Shown here: positions 15,669 through 23,627 of the stretch, piece by piece
Layout: each line of letters starts with the position of its first letter
Numbering within the stretch: the stretch's first letter is position 1
DNA from: Candidatus Altimarinota bacterium
GTDB taxonomy: Bacteria > Patescibacteriota > Gracilibacteria > RBG-16-42-10 > JAQVLK01
Assembly (NCBI GenBank): GCA_028704165.1
Contig: JAQVLK010000006.1
Coordinates: 1-52,536, forward strand
Direction: 5' to 3'
DNA length: 52,536 nucleotides
The notes under the pieces: model-generated
Seen by the model: the letters and a program-made list of their open reading frames with translations, nothing else
Database searches by the model: none
What the model was told of the DNA's origin: nothing
Translations under genes and position numbers: made by a program

Positions 15669-16775
15669 ATGTACTTAAAGTCCCTCCATCTCGAATTCTT
15701 TCGCAACTATCTTGCTTTGGATTTGAAATTTAATCCGGGTACGACGGTGCTGGTTGGACCCAATGCCAAAGGGAAAACCAACCTCTTGGAGGCGATTTTT
15801 ATGTTGGCGATTTCCAAATCCTTTCGAGCTCGTAGACAGCTAGAGGTGATTAACTGGGACAATCGTGATTATGCCAGACTGGAAGCCTTGGCAGAGATAG
15901 CCGGTGAAGAAAAAAAGTTTGAATTGGTGCTCGATAATCGTGCCAAGTTCACGAAACATGCCAAAATTGACGGGGTGAAGTTGAGTCTGGCGGAATTCAT
16001 TGGAAACTTAAGAGCAGTCCTCTTTGTGCCGGAAGATCTTAATCTTATCTCAGGTTCTCCGGCTCTGCGTCGCCGTTACTTTGACGTGGCTCTTTCTCAG
16101 CTTGACCGCAAATATCTCTATGCGCTTTTGCAGTACGATAAGATCTTGAAAAGTAGAAACAAACTTTTACAGAGTATCGCCGAAGGGAAGTCTCAAATAG
16201 GAGAATTAGCTTTCTGGAATACAGAACTTGCCAAAGAAGCTGCTTATATTATCCAAAAACGTATTCAGACCGTCCAAGCTTGGAATAAGGCGATCAGTGA
16301 AATTTACGATGATTTTGCTTCCGGCCAAGGCTTTAATTTTGAAGTCAAGTACAAGGCTTGTGTCAGTCTCGAATCGACCAAGGAAGCTGCCATTGCCAAA
16401 GCTTTGGAAACACGCCTAACAGAAAACCAAGAGCGGGAAACAGTGCTAGGTTATACCGAAATCGGTCCTCATCGTGAGGATTACGGTTTTTACTTAAATG
16501 GTCGCAATCTCGCGCTCTACGGCTCGCGGGGAGAGTGTCGTACGGCCGTCTTGGTTCTCAAATTGCAAGAACTACACTACTTGACCGAGCAAACCGGCGA
16601 ACGGCCAATTTTCCTGCTAGACGACGTTTTCTCCGAGCTCGACAAATCTCGCCGCAAAGCTCTCTTGGCTCGTATTTCCGGCGGCCAAACGATCATCACA
16701 ACGACCGATAGTGGCTATTTCAAGGGCATGGAGGGCGATTTGGAAGTGCAGGAGATGGAAGAGCTTGACAAATGA
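15669..16775 (+). CDS. recF: DNA repair/replication protein RecF
   Basis: 368 residues with an SMC-like ABC ATPase layout. Walker A is GPNAKGKTN at 30-38 (family norm GxNGxGKT; here Ala replaces Gly), the RecF-type middle runs AVLFVPEDLNLISGSPALRRRYFD, the signature region is ALYGSRGECRTAVLVLKLQE and Walker B is PIFLLDDVFSELD. RecF with RecO/RecR loads RecA at gapped DNA; recR is present at 45.9 kb. It is not next to dnaA/dnaN here, unlike many genomes. No Shine-Dalgarno. Confidence 0.95.
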   Translation: MYLKSLHLEFFRNYLALDLKFNPGTTVLVGPNAKGKTNLLEAIFMLAISKSFRARRQLEVINWDNRDYARLEALAEIAGEEKKFELVLDNRAKFTKHAKIDGVKLSLAEFIGNLRAVLFVPEDLNLISGSPALRRRYFDVALSQLDRKYLYALLQYDKILKSRNKLLQSIAEGKSQIGELAFWNTELAKEAAYIIQKRIQTVQAWNKAISEIYDDFASGQGFNFEVKYKACVSLESTKEAAIAKALETRLTENQERETVLGYTEIGPHREDYGFYLNGRNLALYGSRGECRTAVLVLKLQELHYLTEQTGERPIFLLDDVFSELDKSRRKALLARISGGQTIITTTDSGYFKGMEGDLEVQEMEELDK

Positions 16776-16793
16776 TAGTATAAATGTTATTAT

Positions 16794-17024
16794 TTGAGAG
16801 CACTTAAGCATAAATTTGTGGCTGCTAATGAACTAAAAAAACTGGGAAAAATTAATAAGCACTATCCTCGTCAGGATGAATCTCTTTACGGAACTCTTTA
16901 TGATTTTGATAGTGACTCTGGTGAGCAAATACACATCTATGACTCCACTACGGATGCGGGAATGCAGCTGGAAAGAGAAAGTTTATTGAATAGGATACGT
17001 AAACAATTTGCTAGAATATTTTAA
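16794..17024 (+). CDS. Small hypothetical protein
   Basis: 76 residues from TTG 16794, or 68 from GTG 16818. A TATAAA box at 16779-16784 would start transcription near 16791, which favours the GTG. The product is charged and acidic in the middle (YDFDSDSGEQIHIYDSTTD) with a basic C-terminal helix (LLNRIRKQFARIF). No family is recognised. It is followed by two more small genes, forming a little cluster between recF and valS. Confidence 0.5.
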   Translation: MRALKHKFVAANELKKLGKINKHYPRQDESLYGTLYDFDSDSGEQIHIYDSTTDAGMQLERESLLNRIRKQFARIF

Positions 17025-17049
17025 TCATTAATTAATAACTCCAAATAAC

Positions 17050-17418
17050 ATGTCTAATCTAGAAAAGAACATTTCTAAACGTGGAAAGCTAGATGAATTA
17101 AGAGATATCGTGGATTCAGTTCTCCCAGATGAAGTCAGATATAAGATTGGAACAGTTCCGTTTAGTTGGCTTTCGTCAGCAAATCTCAAGCGTGAAAATA
17201 TCTCTCCTGAGATGCCAGATCTTTTCGCTGACAGATTACTAGCACTTGTAAATCACTTTGCGGGACGTAATCTTGACGAAGATCATCCTAGTGCTCAAGA
17301 AATAGCTCTGCTCGAAAAACTTGATCTACATCTTTTACAGGGTGGTAGTCTTAATGACTTTTCTCAAATCGACGAACTAAGAAAGACAGCTGTAGGCCAG
17401 CATTACTTCAAGCAATAA
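17050..17418 (+). CDS. Small hypothetical protein
   Basis: 122 residues, soluble and helix-rich (KRGKLDELRDIVDSVLPDE, LFADRLLALVNHFAGRNL, EIALLEKLDLHLLQGG). No known domain is recognised. It lies 25 nt after the preceding small gene and 19 nt before the next, in the same direction, so the three may form one unit. Confidence 0.65.
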   Translation: MSNLEKNISKRGKLDELRDIVDSVLPDEVRYKIGTVPFSWLSSANLKRENISPEMPDLFADRLLALVNHFAGRNLDEDHPSAQEIALLEKLDLHLLQGGSLNDFSQIDELRKTAVGQHYFKQ

Positions 17419-17437
17419 AGTTTTTACAGTACGAACT

Positions 17438-17593
17438 ATGTTGAAAGAAGGTATTAGTCATCTTAGTCAGGTTGAGAGAGAGATTCATAGGAAAAAACAT
17501 CCTGGTTTTATCAGAAGACTTTTGTCTCTACTTTTTGACCCTTCCAAGGGAAATAACAATACAAAGAAGCATATTTACAGTAAGGCTGAATAG
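17438..17593 (+). CDS. 51-residue basic hypothetical protein
   Basis: ATG 17438 opens 51 codons to TAG: MLKEGISHLSQVEREIHRKK, then HPGFIRRLLSLLFDPSK and a polar tail ending KHIYSKAE. It is strongly basic with one amphipathic helix. Same direction and close spacing as the two preceding small genes. No family is recognised. Confidence 0.45.
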   Translation: MLKEGISHLSQVEREIHRKKHPGFIRRLLSLLFDPSKGNNNTKKHIYSKAE

Positions 17594-17685
17594 TTTGGTC
17601 CTGCTGTAGTGCAGGGTGCTTTCTTGTGTTATCATCTGGCCTGTGAGATGAGAGGTCTTTTCTTGAATTATTACAATTATTATTC

Positions 17686-17703
17686 GGCGCAAAATTTTGC
17701 GCC
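17686..17703. repeat. 18-bp perfect palindrome upstream of valS
   Basis: GGCGCAAAATTTTGCGCC lies 16 nt before the valS ATG. It could hide the translation start region in a hairpin, or simply be another dispersed palindrome. Confidence 0.6.
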
Positions 17704-17719
17704 TCTACATACCACCAAT

Positions 17720-20455
17720 ATGCCGGACGAAAACTTTGCCAAAGCCTACGATGCCTCCCAGTATGAAGACGCGATTTACGCCGCCTGGGAAAAAGACGGC
17801 TGTTTCCGTGCCGAAATTGACGAGAGCAAGGAGCCTTTTGTAATTTCCATGCCACCTCCCAATGCGACTGGCAAACTGCATGTCGGTCATGCTGTGATGC
17901 TGGCTTTGCAAGATATCATGATTCGTCATAACCGCATGTTGGGCAAGCCGACTCTCTGGCTGCCGGGGACTGACCATGCGGCAATTGCGACGCAGAACAA
18001 AGTTGAGCAACTCTTGCACAAGGAAGGTAGTGATCGTCACAAACTGGGCCGTGAAAAATTCATCGAGCGAGTGAAGGAATATGTCGCCGAGTCACAGGAT
18101 AATATTCGCAATCAAGTACGCAAGATGGGTTCGAGCTGTGACTGGAGTAGAGAAGCTTATACTTTCTCGGATAACTTGAGTCATGCCGTCAACACCATGT
18201 TCAAGAAGATGTACGACGATGGTCTGATCTACCGTGGTGACCGTATCGTCAACTGGTGTCCTAGATGCCATTCCACTCTGGCCGACGACGAAGTTGAGTA
18301 CAAAGAACGTGCTGCGAAATTTTACACTTTCCGCTATTCCAAGGATTTTCCAATTAGCATCTCTACGACCCGTCCCGAGACCAAACTGGGAGATACGGCA
18401 GTCGCGGTGAATCCCAAAGACAAGCGTTACAAAAAATTTGTAGGGCAAACTTTTGAGATCAAAGAGTTCGGTGGCAAAGGGGGAGCAAATCTCAAGATCA
18501 AAGTGATCGCTGATCCGGAAGTGGACATGAAATTCGGGACCGGTGCTCTCGGAGTTACTCCGGCACATTCTCTGATCGACTACGCCATGAGTCAAAAACA
18601 CGGTGTGGAAGTTATTAAGGTGATCGACGAAGATGCCAAGATGACTGCGAACGCCGGTACAGCTTACAAGGGCCAGAAAGTCGAAGAAGCGCGTGAGCAA
18701 GTTGTCGCTTGGTTGCGTGCAGAAGCTTTGCTGGAAAAGGAAGAAGATGTGCAGCAGAACCTTTCTGTTTGCTATCGTTGTGCCAGTACCATCGAACCAA
18801 TTCCTTCGCTGCAATGGTTTATAAATGTTAATGCAAAATTCAAAATTAGAAATTCAAAATTAAAGGGGATCAAAAACGGACAGAAAATGAGTTTGAAAGA
18901 GCTTGCGAATCACGTGGTTAAATCAGGTGAAATTAATATCATTCCTGATCGTTTCAACAAGACTTACTTTGCTTGGATGGAAAACCTGCGCGATTGGTGT
19001 ATCTCGAGACAGATCTGGTGGGGACACCGGATACCTGTTTACTATCGTAAACAGGTAAATTCAAAATTCAAAATTCAAAATGATAATGCGTCTCAACGCG
19101 AAATCTACGTTGGGATTAATCCGCCTGAAGGAGATGGTTGGGAGCAGGATCCTGATACGCTCGACACCTGGTTTTCATCCGGACTCTGGACTTTTTCTAC
19201 TCTAGGCTGGCCCGCCTCCGCTGAAGCTACGGCGAGGCAGGCCCGAAAAGAAAATGTTTCTAAAAAAATGACTGACTTAGAATACTTTCACCCGACCTCC
19301 GTCATGGAAACCGGTTACGATATTATTTTCTTTTGGGTTGCTCGCATGATTTTGATGAGTACTTACGGACTCGGAGAAGTTCCCTTCAAAACAGTGTACT
19401 TGCATGGACTGGTTCGCACTCGTGATGGTAGCAAAATGAGCAAATCCAAACCGGAGACCATGATCGATCCTTTAGATATGATAGCCAAGTATGGAGCGGA
19501 TGCTCTGAGACTATCTTTAATAATAGGAACTACTCCTGGAAATGATGTTAAGCTTTTTGAGGAGAAGATTGCTGGATTCCGTAACTTTGTAAATAAGCTC
19601 TGGAACCTAGCGCGTTATTTGGATAGTAAAAATGTCAAGTTGAAGCATGCTAAGCCTGAAATAAAGAGTTTAGCTGATGCTTGGATAATTTCGAAACTTA
19701 ACATTCTGATCAAGGAAGTTTCAGTCGATCTTGATAAGTATGCTTTGGGGGAAGCCGGCCAAAAATTATATGATTTTCTCTGGAGTGATTTTGCGGACTG
19801 GTACGTCGAGGCTAGCAAGATCAAGGTTAACGATCAGGTGCTGGCTTATGTTTTTGAAAATACTTTGAAGCTTTTACATCCTTTCGTTCCATTTATCACT
19901 GAACAAATTTGGGGGAGATTGGGGGCTCGGAAAAGTTTGATTCTGGCTGAGTGGCCCCAAACCAAGAAGTCTCTGATCAATCAGGAATTACAATCTGAAT
20001 TTGAAATAATCAAAGAACTGGTAACCGAGATTCGTCAGGCCAGAGCGGATTACAAAATCGAACCTGCCAAGAAAATAAAGCTATTGGTCAAAGCGGGAAG
20101 AGCGGCCGAGCTTGTTAACGACGAATTGGAATTGGTGAAATTTCTAGCGCGTATTGATGATCTCGAATTTATTGAGGGTAAGCCACAAGAAGCAGTTGTA
20201 TCCTTGGTTGTAGGAAAAATAGAAGCTTATTTACCTCTAGGTGACATGATTGATCTTGCTAAAGAAAAAGCTCGTCTCACGAAAGAAAGTGAAGAACTTA
20301 AAAAGTATGTGAAAGGACTTGATAGTAAACTTTCCAACAAAAACTTCATCAAAAACGCCCCAGCAGAAGTAGTTGCTGGAGACAAGGGACGCCTAGAAGA
20401 TGCGAAACTAAAATTAGAAAAATTAGAGCAGCAACTAGCAGCTCTCACAAGCTAA
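17720..20455 (+). CDS. valS: Valyl-tRNA synthetase with repeat-derived insertions
   Basis: 911 residues from ATG 17720; the frame is open upstream to 17609, but the ValRS homology begins at FAKAYDASQYEDAIYAAWEK. HIGH motif HVGH at 54-57 in PPPNATGKLHVGHA, KMSKS at 572-576, editing domain between, WCISRQIWWGHRIP, anticodon-binding domain, and the C-terminal coiled arm. It charges tRNA-Val and edits Thr-tRNA-Val. Three segments look foreign: residues 373-382 (KFKIRNSKLK), 447-454 (NSKFKIQN) and ~499-511 (ASAEATARQARKE). All three are translated copies of repeats found between genes elsewhere. The second replaces the region of the usual YxCxxC zinc-like loop. The frame remains intact throughout. 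Confidence 0.95.
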   Translation: MPDENFAKAYDASQYEDAIYAAWEKDGCFRAEIDESKEPFVISMPPPNATGKLHVGHAVMLALQDIMIRHNRMLGKPTLWLPGTDHAAIATQNKVEQLLHKEGSDRHKLGREKFIERVKEYVAESQDNIRNQVRKMGSSCDWSREAYTFSDNLSHAVNTMFKKMYDDGLIYRGDRIVNWCPRCHSTLADDEVEYKERAAKFYTFRYSKDFPISISTTRPETKLGDTAVAVNPKDKRYKKFVGQTFEIKEFGGKGGANLKIKVIADPEVDMKFGTGALGVTPAHSLIDYAMSQKHGVEVIKVIDEDAKMTANAGTAYKGQKVEEAREQVVAWLRAEALLEKEEDVQQNLSVCYRCASTIEPIPSLQWFINVNAKFKIRNSKLKGIKNGQKMSLKELANHVVKSGEINIIPDRFNKTYFAWMENLRDWCISRQIWWGHRIPVYYRKQVNSKFKIQNDNASQREIYVGINPPEGDGWEQDPDTLDTWFSSGLWTFSTLGWPASAEATARQARKENVSKKMTDLEYFHPTSVMETGYDIIFFWVARMILMSTYGLGEVPFKTVYLHGLVRTRDGSKMSKSKPETMIDPLDMIAKYGADALRLSLIIGTTPGNDVKLFEEKIAGFRNFVNKLWNLARYLDSKNVKLKHAKPEIKSLADAWIISKLNILIKEVSVDLDKYALGEAGQKLYDFLWSDFADWYVEASKIKVNDQVLAYVFENTLKLLHPFVPFITEQIWGRLGARKSLILAEWPQTKKSLINQELQSEFEIIKELVTEIRQARADYKIEPAKKIKLLVKAGRAAELVNDELELVKFLARIDDLEFIEGKPQEAVVSLVVGKIEAYLPLGDMIDLAKEKARLTKESEELKKYVKGLDSKLSNKNFIKNAPAEVVAGDKGRLEDAKLKLEKLEQQLAALTS
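18831..18866 (+). repeat. AATTCAAA array inside valS (first copy)
   Basis: GCAAAATTCAAAATTAGAAA and following TTCAAAATTAAA form about four degenerate octamers, in frame, encoding K-F-K-I-R-N-S-K-L-K. They lie directly after the QWF motif, where other ValRS proteins have a short linker. Confidence 0.75.
19056..19084 (+). repeat. AATTCAAA array inside valS (second copy)
   Basis: Three near-perfect AATTCAAA octamers (24 nt, eight codons) in frame immediately after GHRIPVYY, encoding N-S-K-F-K-I-Q-N. Confidence 0.8.
19209..19246 (+). repeat. GC-rich palindromic element inside valS
   Basis: The stretch GCCCGCCTCCGCTGAAG...ACGGCGAGGCAGGCCCG is an imperfect inverted repeat, encoding A-S-A-E-A-T-A-R-Q-A-R between LGWP and the TDLEYFHPTSVMETG core. 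Its half-sites match intergenic elements at 563-597 and 51879-51917. Confidence 0.75.
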
Positions 20456-20662
20456 GACCAAGCTTTCAAGTTTATTGCGTACCGGATCACAAATAATTTG
20501 GCAACGCATGGAAAGTCTATGCATGTCTTTGAGTTCGGCGACGATTTGAATACTTTGGTCTTTTGAATATTTCCCATCAGCTACAATCAAGCAGCCATCT
20601 TGAAAACTAAGAGAGAGATCTTCGTCGAGAATTTGTTGCGCTATTTCGAGGGGGGAGAACAT
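20435..20662 (-). CDS. 75-residue hypothetical protein
   Basis: Starts at ATG 20662 (MFSPLEIAQQILDEDLSLSF) and overlaps the 3' end of valS by 21 nt in the convergent sense. The sequence is a plausible small alpha/beta protein (CLIVADGKYSKDQSIQIVAE, MRCQIICDPVRNKLESLVLA). The frame continues upstream to 20812, but that extension is made of repeats and antisense of the next gene. No family is recognised. Confidence 0.5.
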   Translation of the reverse strand: MFSPLEIAQQILDEDLSLSFQDGCLIVADGKYSKDQSIQIVAELKDMHRLSMRCQIICDPVRNKLESLVLACESC

Positions 20663-20698
20663 AAATTTTGAATTATGAATGATGAATTTTGAATGTAG

Positions 20699-20720
20699 AC
20701 AAGGGGGCATGCCCCCTTGT
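20699..20720. repeat. 22-bp perfect palindrome ACAAGGGGGCA/TGCCCCCTTGT
   Basis: Ends exactly at the stop of the following minus-strand gene. An identical palindrome is at 36304-36325 and a variant forms the end of pyrD (41229-41246). Confidence 0.8.
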
Positions 20721-23411
20721 TCAGTAAATCCTTTCCAATTCCACTCCTTTATAGTAGTACTGCAAAATTTCTTCGTAATTCTTGCCTTGTTTGGCAGCCT
20801 CGGTGGCACCACGGCCTGAGAGTCCTACGCCATGACCTTTGAGTTCCAGGCCTTTACAGAACGGATCCGGCACAGATTGCAGGTAAGGAGTATTGGTCCA
20901 ACCCCAGACTTCTTCGGCGCTACGCGTGCGTCCGTCGCTTTGATTAAAGTAGGGAGTTTTGACGACCTTGCCGTCGAAAGTCAGCATCTGTCCATAAGTA
21001 TCACTAACAGCTTGTTGCCAGTCAGCGTTGCGTGATTCGAAGTTGTAACCTAGATACTTTTGGAAAGTTTCGGGATCGTCACTGGCGTCGTAAGGCTGAC
21101 CGGGATATTTCCTGTTTTCAGCACTTAAATAATAATAAGCATAGCCACGTGAAATAACCGCTAGACTATTATTTTTCTCGAGTGGCTCGCCGTTTGGTAC
21201 TTCAGCTACACCTTTCAAATAATCTTCCAGTGGCAGTTCGTTGATCATTAATAAATTTTGAGCTGGTCCTTGGCTGCGGAATTCTAGTGTGTTACGGAAA
21301 GAATTGTCGTTCAGCGTAGGATTCCAAGCCGGAGGAGCTTGCATGTTATCGACCGTGAGGACTGTGCCGGAAAGTCTGATAGGCTTAGTAGTACTTTGTA
21401 AGGCATCTTGGTAATCAACTTCGAGAGCGGCTCCATCACGACGAATTTCCAGTAGCTCATTTGCTTTGACAGTGAATTTTTTATCATCACCAAAACTAAC
21501 GGTGAACTCTTCGGTGGATGAAACTTGGGCGTTGTTTTCCTCAAACTTGGAAATACGTACGCGGATAGTTGGGTTCTCAGAGATTTCTCCGGACCGTTTA
21601 CTAGCCAAAACACCTGCTAGTTCGTCCAAGAAGGTGTTCCCTGCAGTAGCAGTTTCTTGTTTAGCAGAACCTGTGATATCTAGAGTGATCTTAATAACTT
21701 GATCTTTCAATTCTTGGCGTAAGTTTAGTACCGGATAAAAAGCTAAAGTATAGCTGCCAGCGGCCTGAGGAGAGATTTTAAACTCCAGCTGGAAAATGCC
21801 TGATTGATCCGGTTTGATCGTCTCGTTAAGTTGTTCGCGTTGGCCCTTGAGCATTTCGATTCCTTCATAAGTGTGAACTGCTTCGAAATAACTGTTCTTC
21901 AAGATATCCATGCTGCCGGTATTTTGTACCCTAATAGGTAATTTGATAGTTTCCCCCGCTTCGGCACTGATACGATTTGGGACACCTTTAATTTGTAGTT
22001 CATAAAGAGCCTTAGAGCTTACCTTATAATCAAACTTCTCAGCCAAATTAATTTGTGTTACGTTTGGCAAAAGTTCAAAATATTTCTGGGCGGCTTGGGC
22101 ACGAATACCAACTAAACGATCATAAATATTTTGTCCGGGACAGGCGGTCTTACGCACGTCGCGATGGCCCAGAACGTTGGGACGAATCTTGCCACGCCAA
22201 GCGGATTTGCCCATCGGATTAATGCCGTATTGGGCTGATTTGTAAGCTATCAGATCAGCCAAAGCTTTCTCAGCTTCCGGTGTCAGATCATGTGCCAGGA
22301 AGTCCGGATCTCCAGCCAGACACTTCAAATATTCTTCACTTTCTGGGGCATACTTATCTTCACATTTTCTATAATCTCCCATTACGGAAATACCGATGCT
22401 GCCAACATTACTACCGGCCGCATGAGCTCCGACGGAACCTTGATCACTACCTGCACGACCTTCAAAGATATTCCCGAGAGGATCAATCAAATAATTGTAA
22501 CCAATATCTCCCCAGCCCTTAACAATGGTATGCCAATAATAAATATCGCGTACTTTGGCAATCGACTCAGACAAAGTAGTTGTATAATCCATAGCTGTGT
22601 GATGCACGATAATGTGACTGATATTGAGGGGATACTGTTCCGGCCAAGTTAAATCTTGCCCTTGTTCGTTTTTATCAATTTCTTTGACTACAATCAGCTC
22701 ATTTGCGTATTGAATGGCATCCTCATCACTGGCTTCACTGATAATTTTGGCAGGAGTATTGTCTTCATGGTAAACGCGGAAAGCCTCATTGGCTCCCCAT
22801 TCCTCACGGGTGATAATACGTGGAGCAAACTCATCGGCTGCTTCCGCTTTGAGAACGGAGAGTAGATTGGCAGCTTGTTTTTCATCAGCATATTTGCGTC
22901 CGTAATTAAAGTAATGTAATTCTAACTTGCTGATTTCAGGTGTGCGGTAAGTATTATTGGTGCTCAACATGACACGGTACTGTAATTTTGAGCGAGGACT
23001 CGCAAAAAACTTAATCTCGGAAGAAGTAATTTCAAAACTAGGCCCATCGCTCTCCGGTTCCAGTAGGTGCCAAATATCCTCGTTACTAGCGCGTACGGAA
23101 ACTTCTAAGGAGGTGCCTTCCGGAAGCTCTCCCTCCCATTTCACCCCGACAGCGTTATAGGGGAAGATGGTGTCTTGTAACTCAGAAACATAAGTATAAC
23201 GGCTCTGATAAAGTCCGTTTCCTTTCTTTTCGAGATGGAAATCGCGAATGACATCGATACTTTCGGCACGCAGATCGTCCAAGCCATCGGAAAGAGCTTG
23301 GTTGTTTAAACTCCAGAAATAACTAGCGGAAGCACTGGCAAGGACAAACAGAGTTCCCAGTAGAATCGAATAAAAACGGTTTTTACGGGATTTCTTGATT
23401 TTGGCAGTCAT
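20721..23411 (-). CDS. Exported N-acetylmuramoyl-L-alanine amidase fused to SpoIID-like domain
   Basis: 896 residues. A signal anchor (FYSILLGTLFVLASASASYF) is followed by a beta-rich region, then an Amidase_2/PGRP domain (~195-440): IVHHTA, DIGYNYLIDPLGNIFEGRAG, GAHAAGSNVGSIGISVMG and GHRDVRKTACPG, with the zinc ligands H, H and C intact. A linker with Ig-like character (~470-600) leads to a SpoIID/LytB domain (~700-896): INELPLEDYLKGVAEVPNG (catalytic Glu), AVISRGYAYY and LKGHGVGLSGRGA. The amidase strips stem peptides; SpoIID-type lytic transglycosylases then cut the bare glycan. Having both in one secreted chain suggests peptidoglycan remodelling during division or growth. TGC-TATAAT promoter upstream. 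Confidence 0.92.
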   Translation of the reverse strand: MTAKIKKSRKNRFYSILLGTLFVLASASASYFWSLNNQALSDGLDDLRAESIDVIRDFHLEKKGNGLYQSRYTYVSELQDTIFPYNAVGVKWEGELPEGTSLEVSVRASNEDIWHLLEPESDGPSFEITSSEIKFFASPRSKLQYRVMLSTNNTYRTPEISKLELHYFNYGRKYADEKQAANLLSVLKAEAADEFAPRIITREEWGANEAFRVYHEDNTPAKIISEASDEDAIQYANELIVVKEIDKNEQGQDLTWPEQYPLNISHIIVHHTAMDYTTTLSESIAKVRDIYYWHTIVKGWGDIGYNYLIDPLGNIFEGRAGSDQGSVGAHAAGSNVGSIGISVMGDYRKCEDKYAPESEEYLKCLAGDPDFLAHDLTPEAEKALADLIAYKSAQYGINPMGKSAWRGKIRPNVLGHRDVRKTACPGQNIYDRLVGIRAQAAQKYFELLPNVTQINLAEKFDYKVSSKALYELQIKGVPNRISAEAGETIKLPIRVQNTGSMDILKNSYFEAVHTYEGIEMLKGQREQLNETIKPDQSGIFQLEFKISPQAAGSYTLAFYPVLNLRQELKDQVIKITLDITGSAKQETATAGNTFLDELAGVLASKRSGEISENPTIRVRISKFEENNAQVSSTEEFTVSFGDDKKFTVKANELLEIRRDGAALEVDYQDALQSTTKPIRLSGTVLTVDNMQAPPAWNPTLNDNSFRNTLEFRSQGPAQNLLMINELPLEDYLKGVAEVPNGEPLEKNNSLAVISRGYAYYYLSAENRKYPGQPYDASDDPETFQKYLGYNFESRNADWQQAVSDTYGQMLTFDGKVVKTPYFNQSDGRTRSAEEVWGWTNTPYLQSVPDPFCKGLELKGHGVGLSGRGATEAAKQGKNYEEILQYYYKGVELERIY

Positions 23412-23444
23412 TTTTGTGTGGGTATTTAGACAATTTATCTAATC

Positions 23445-23453
23445 ATTATAGCA
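23445..23453 (-). promoter_or_regulatory. Extended -10 promoter (TGC TATAAT)
   Basis: Perfect TGC-TATAAT on the minus strand, 34 nt before the ATG at 23411; no good -35. Confidence 0.65.
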
Positions 23454-23529
23454 TAAATAAGCCTCTTTTTTAAGGGTAGGAGGCCTTCTAAGAGGAGTGT
23501 TGTCAAGCTGGAAAAGACAGAAGAAAGAA

Positions 23530-23610
23530 TACAATTGTTATCTTACTACATGGTTACATTGTTAAAAGACAACAATATAACAATAGAACAATGCAACAAT
23601 ATAACTATTC
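23530..23610. repeat. TTGTTA/AACAATAT inverted array
   Basis: TTGTTATCTT, GGTTACATTGTTA on the left and AACAATATAACAATAG, AACAATGCAACAATATAAC on the right. The octamer period is clear on the right side. It fills the spacer upstream of the amidase gene and downstream of ribD. Confidence 0.7.
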
Positions 23611-23627
23611 CCTAACCATTTGAACCA

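Noticed and set aside
17609-17719. N-terminal extension of valS
   Set aside because: Contains a palindromic repeat and no ValRS homology; ATG 17720 fits the family start.
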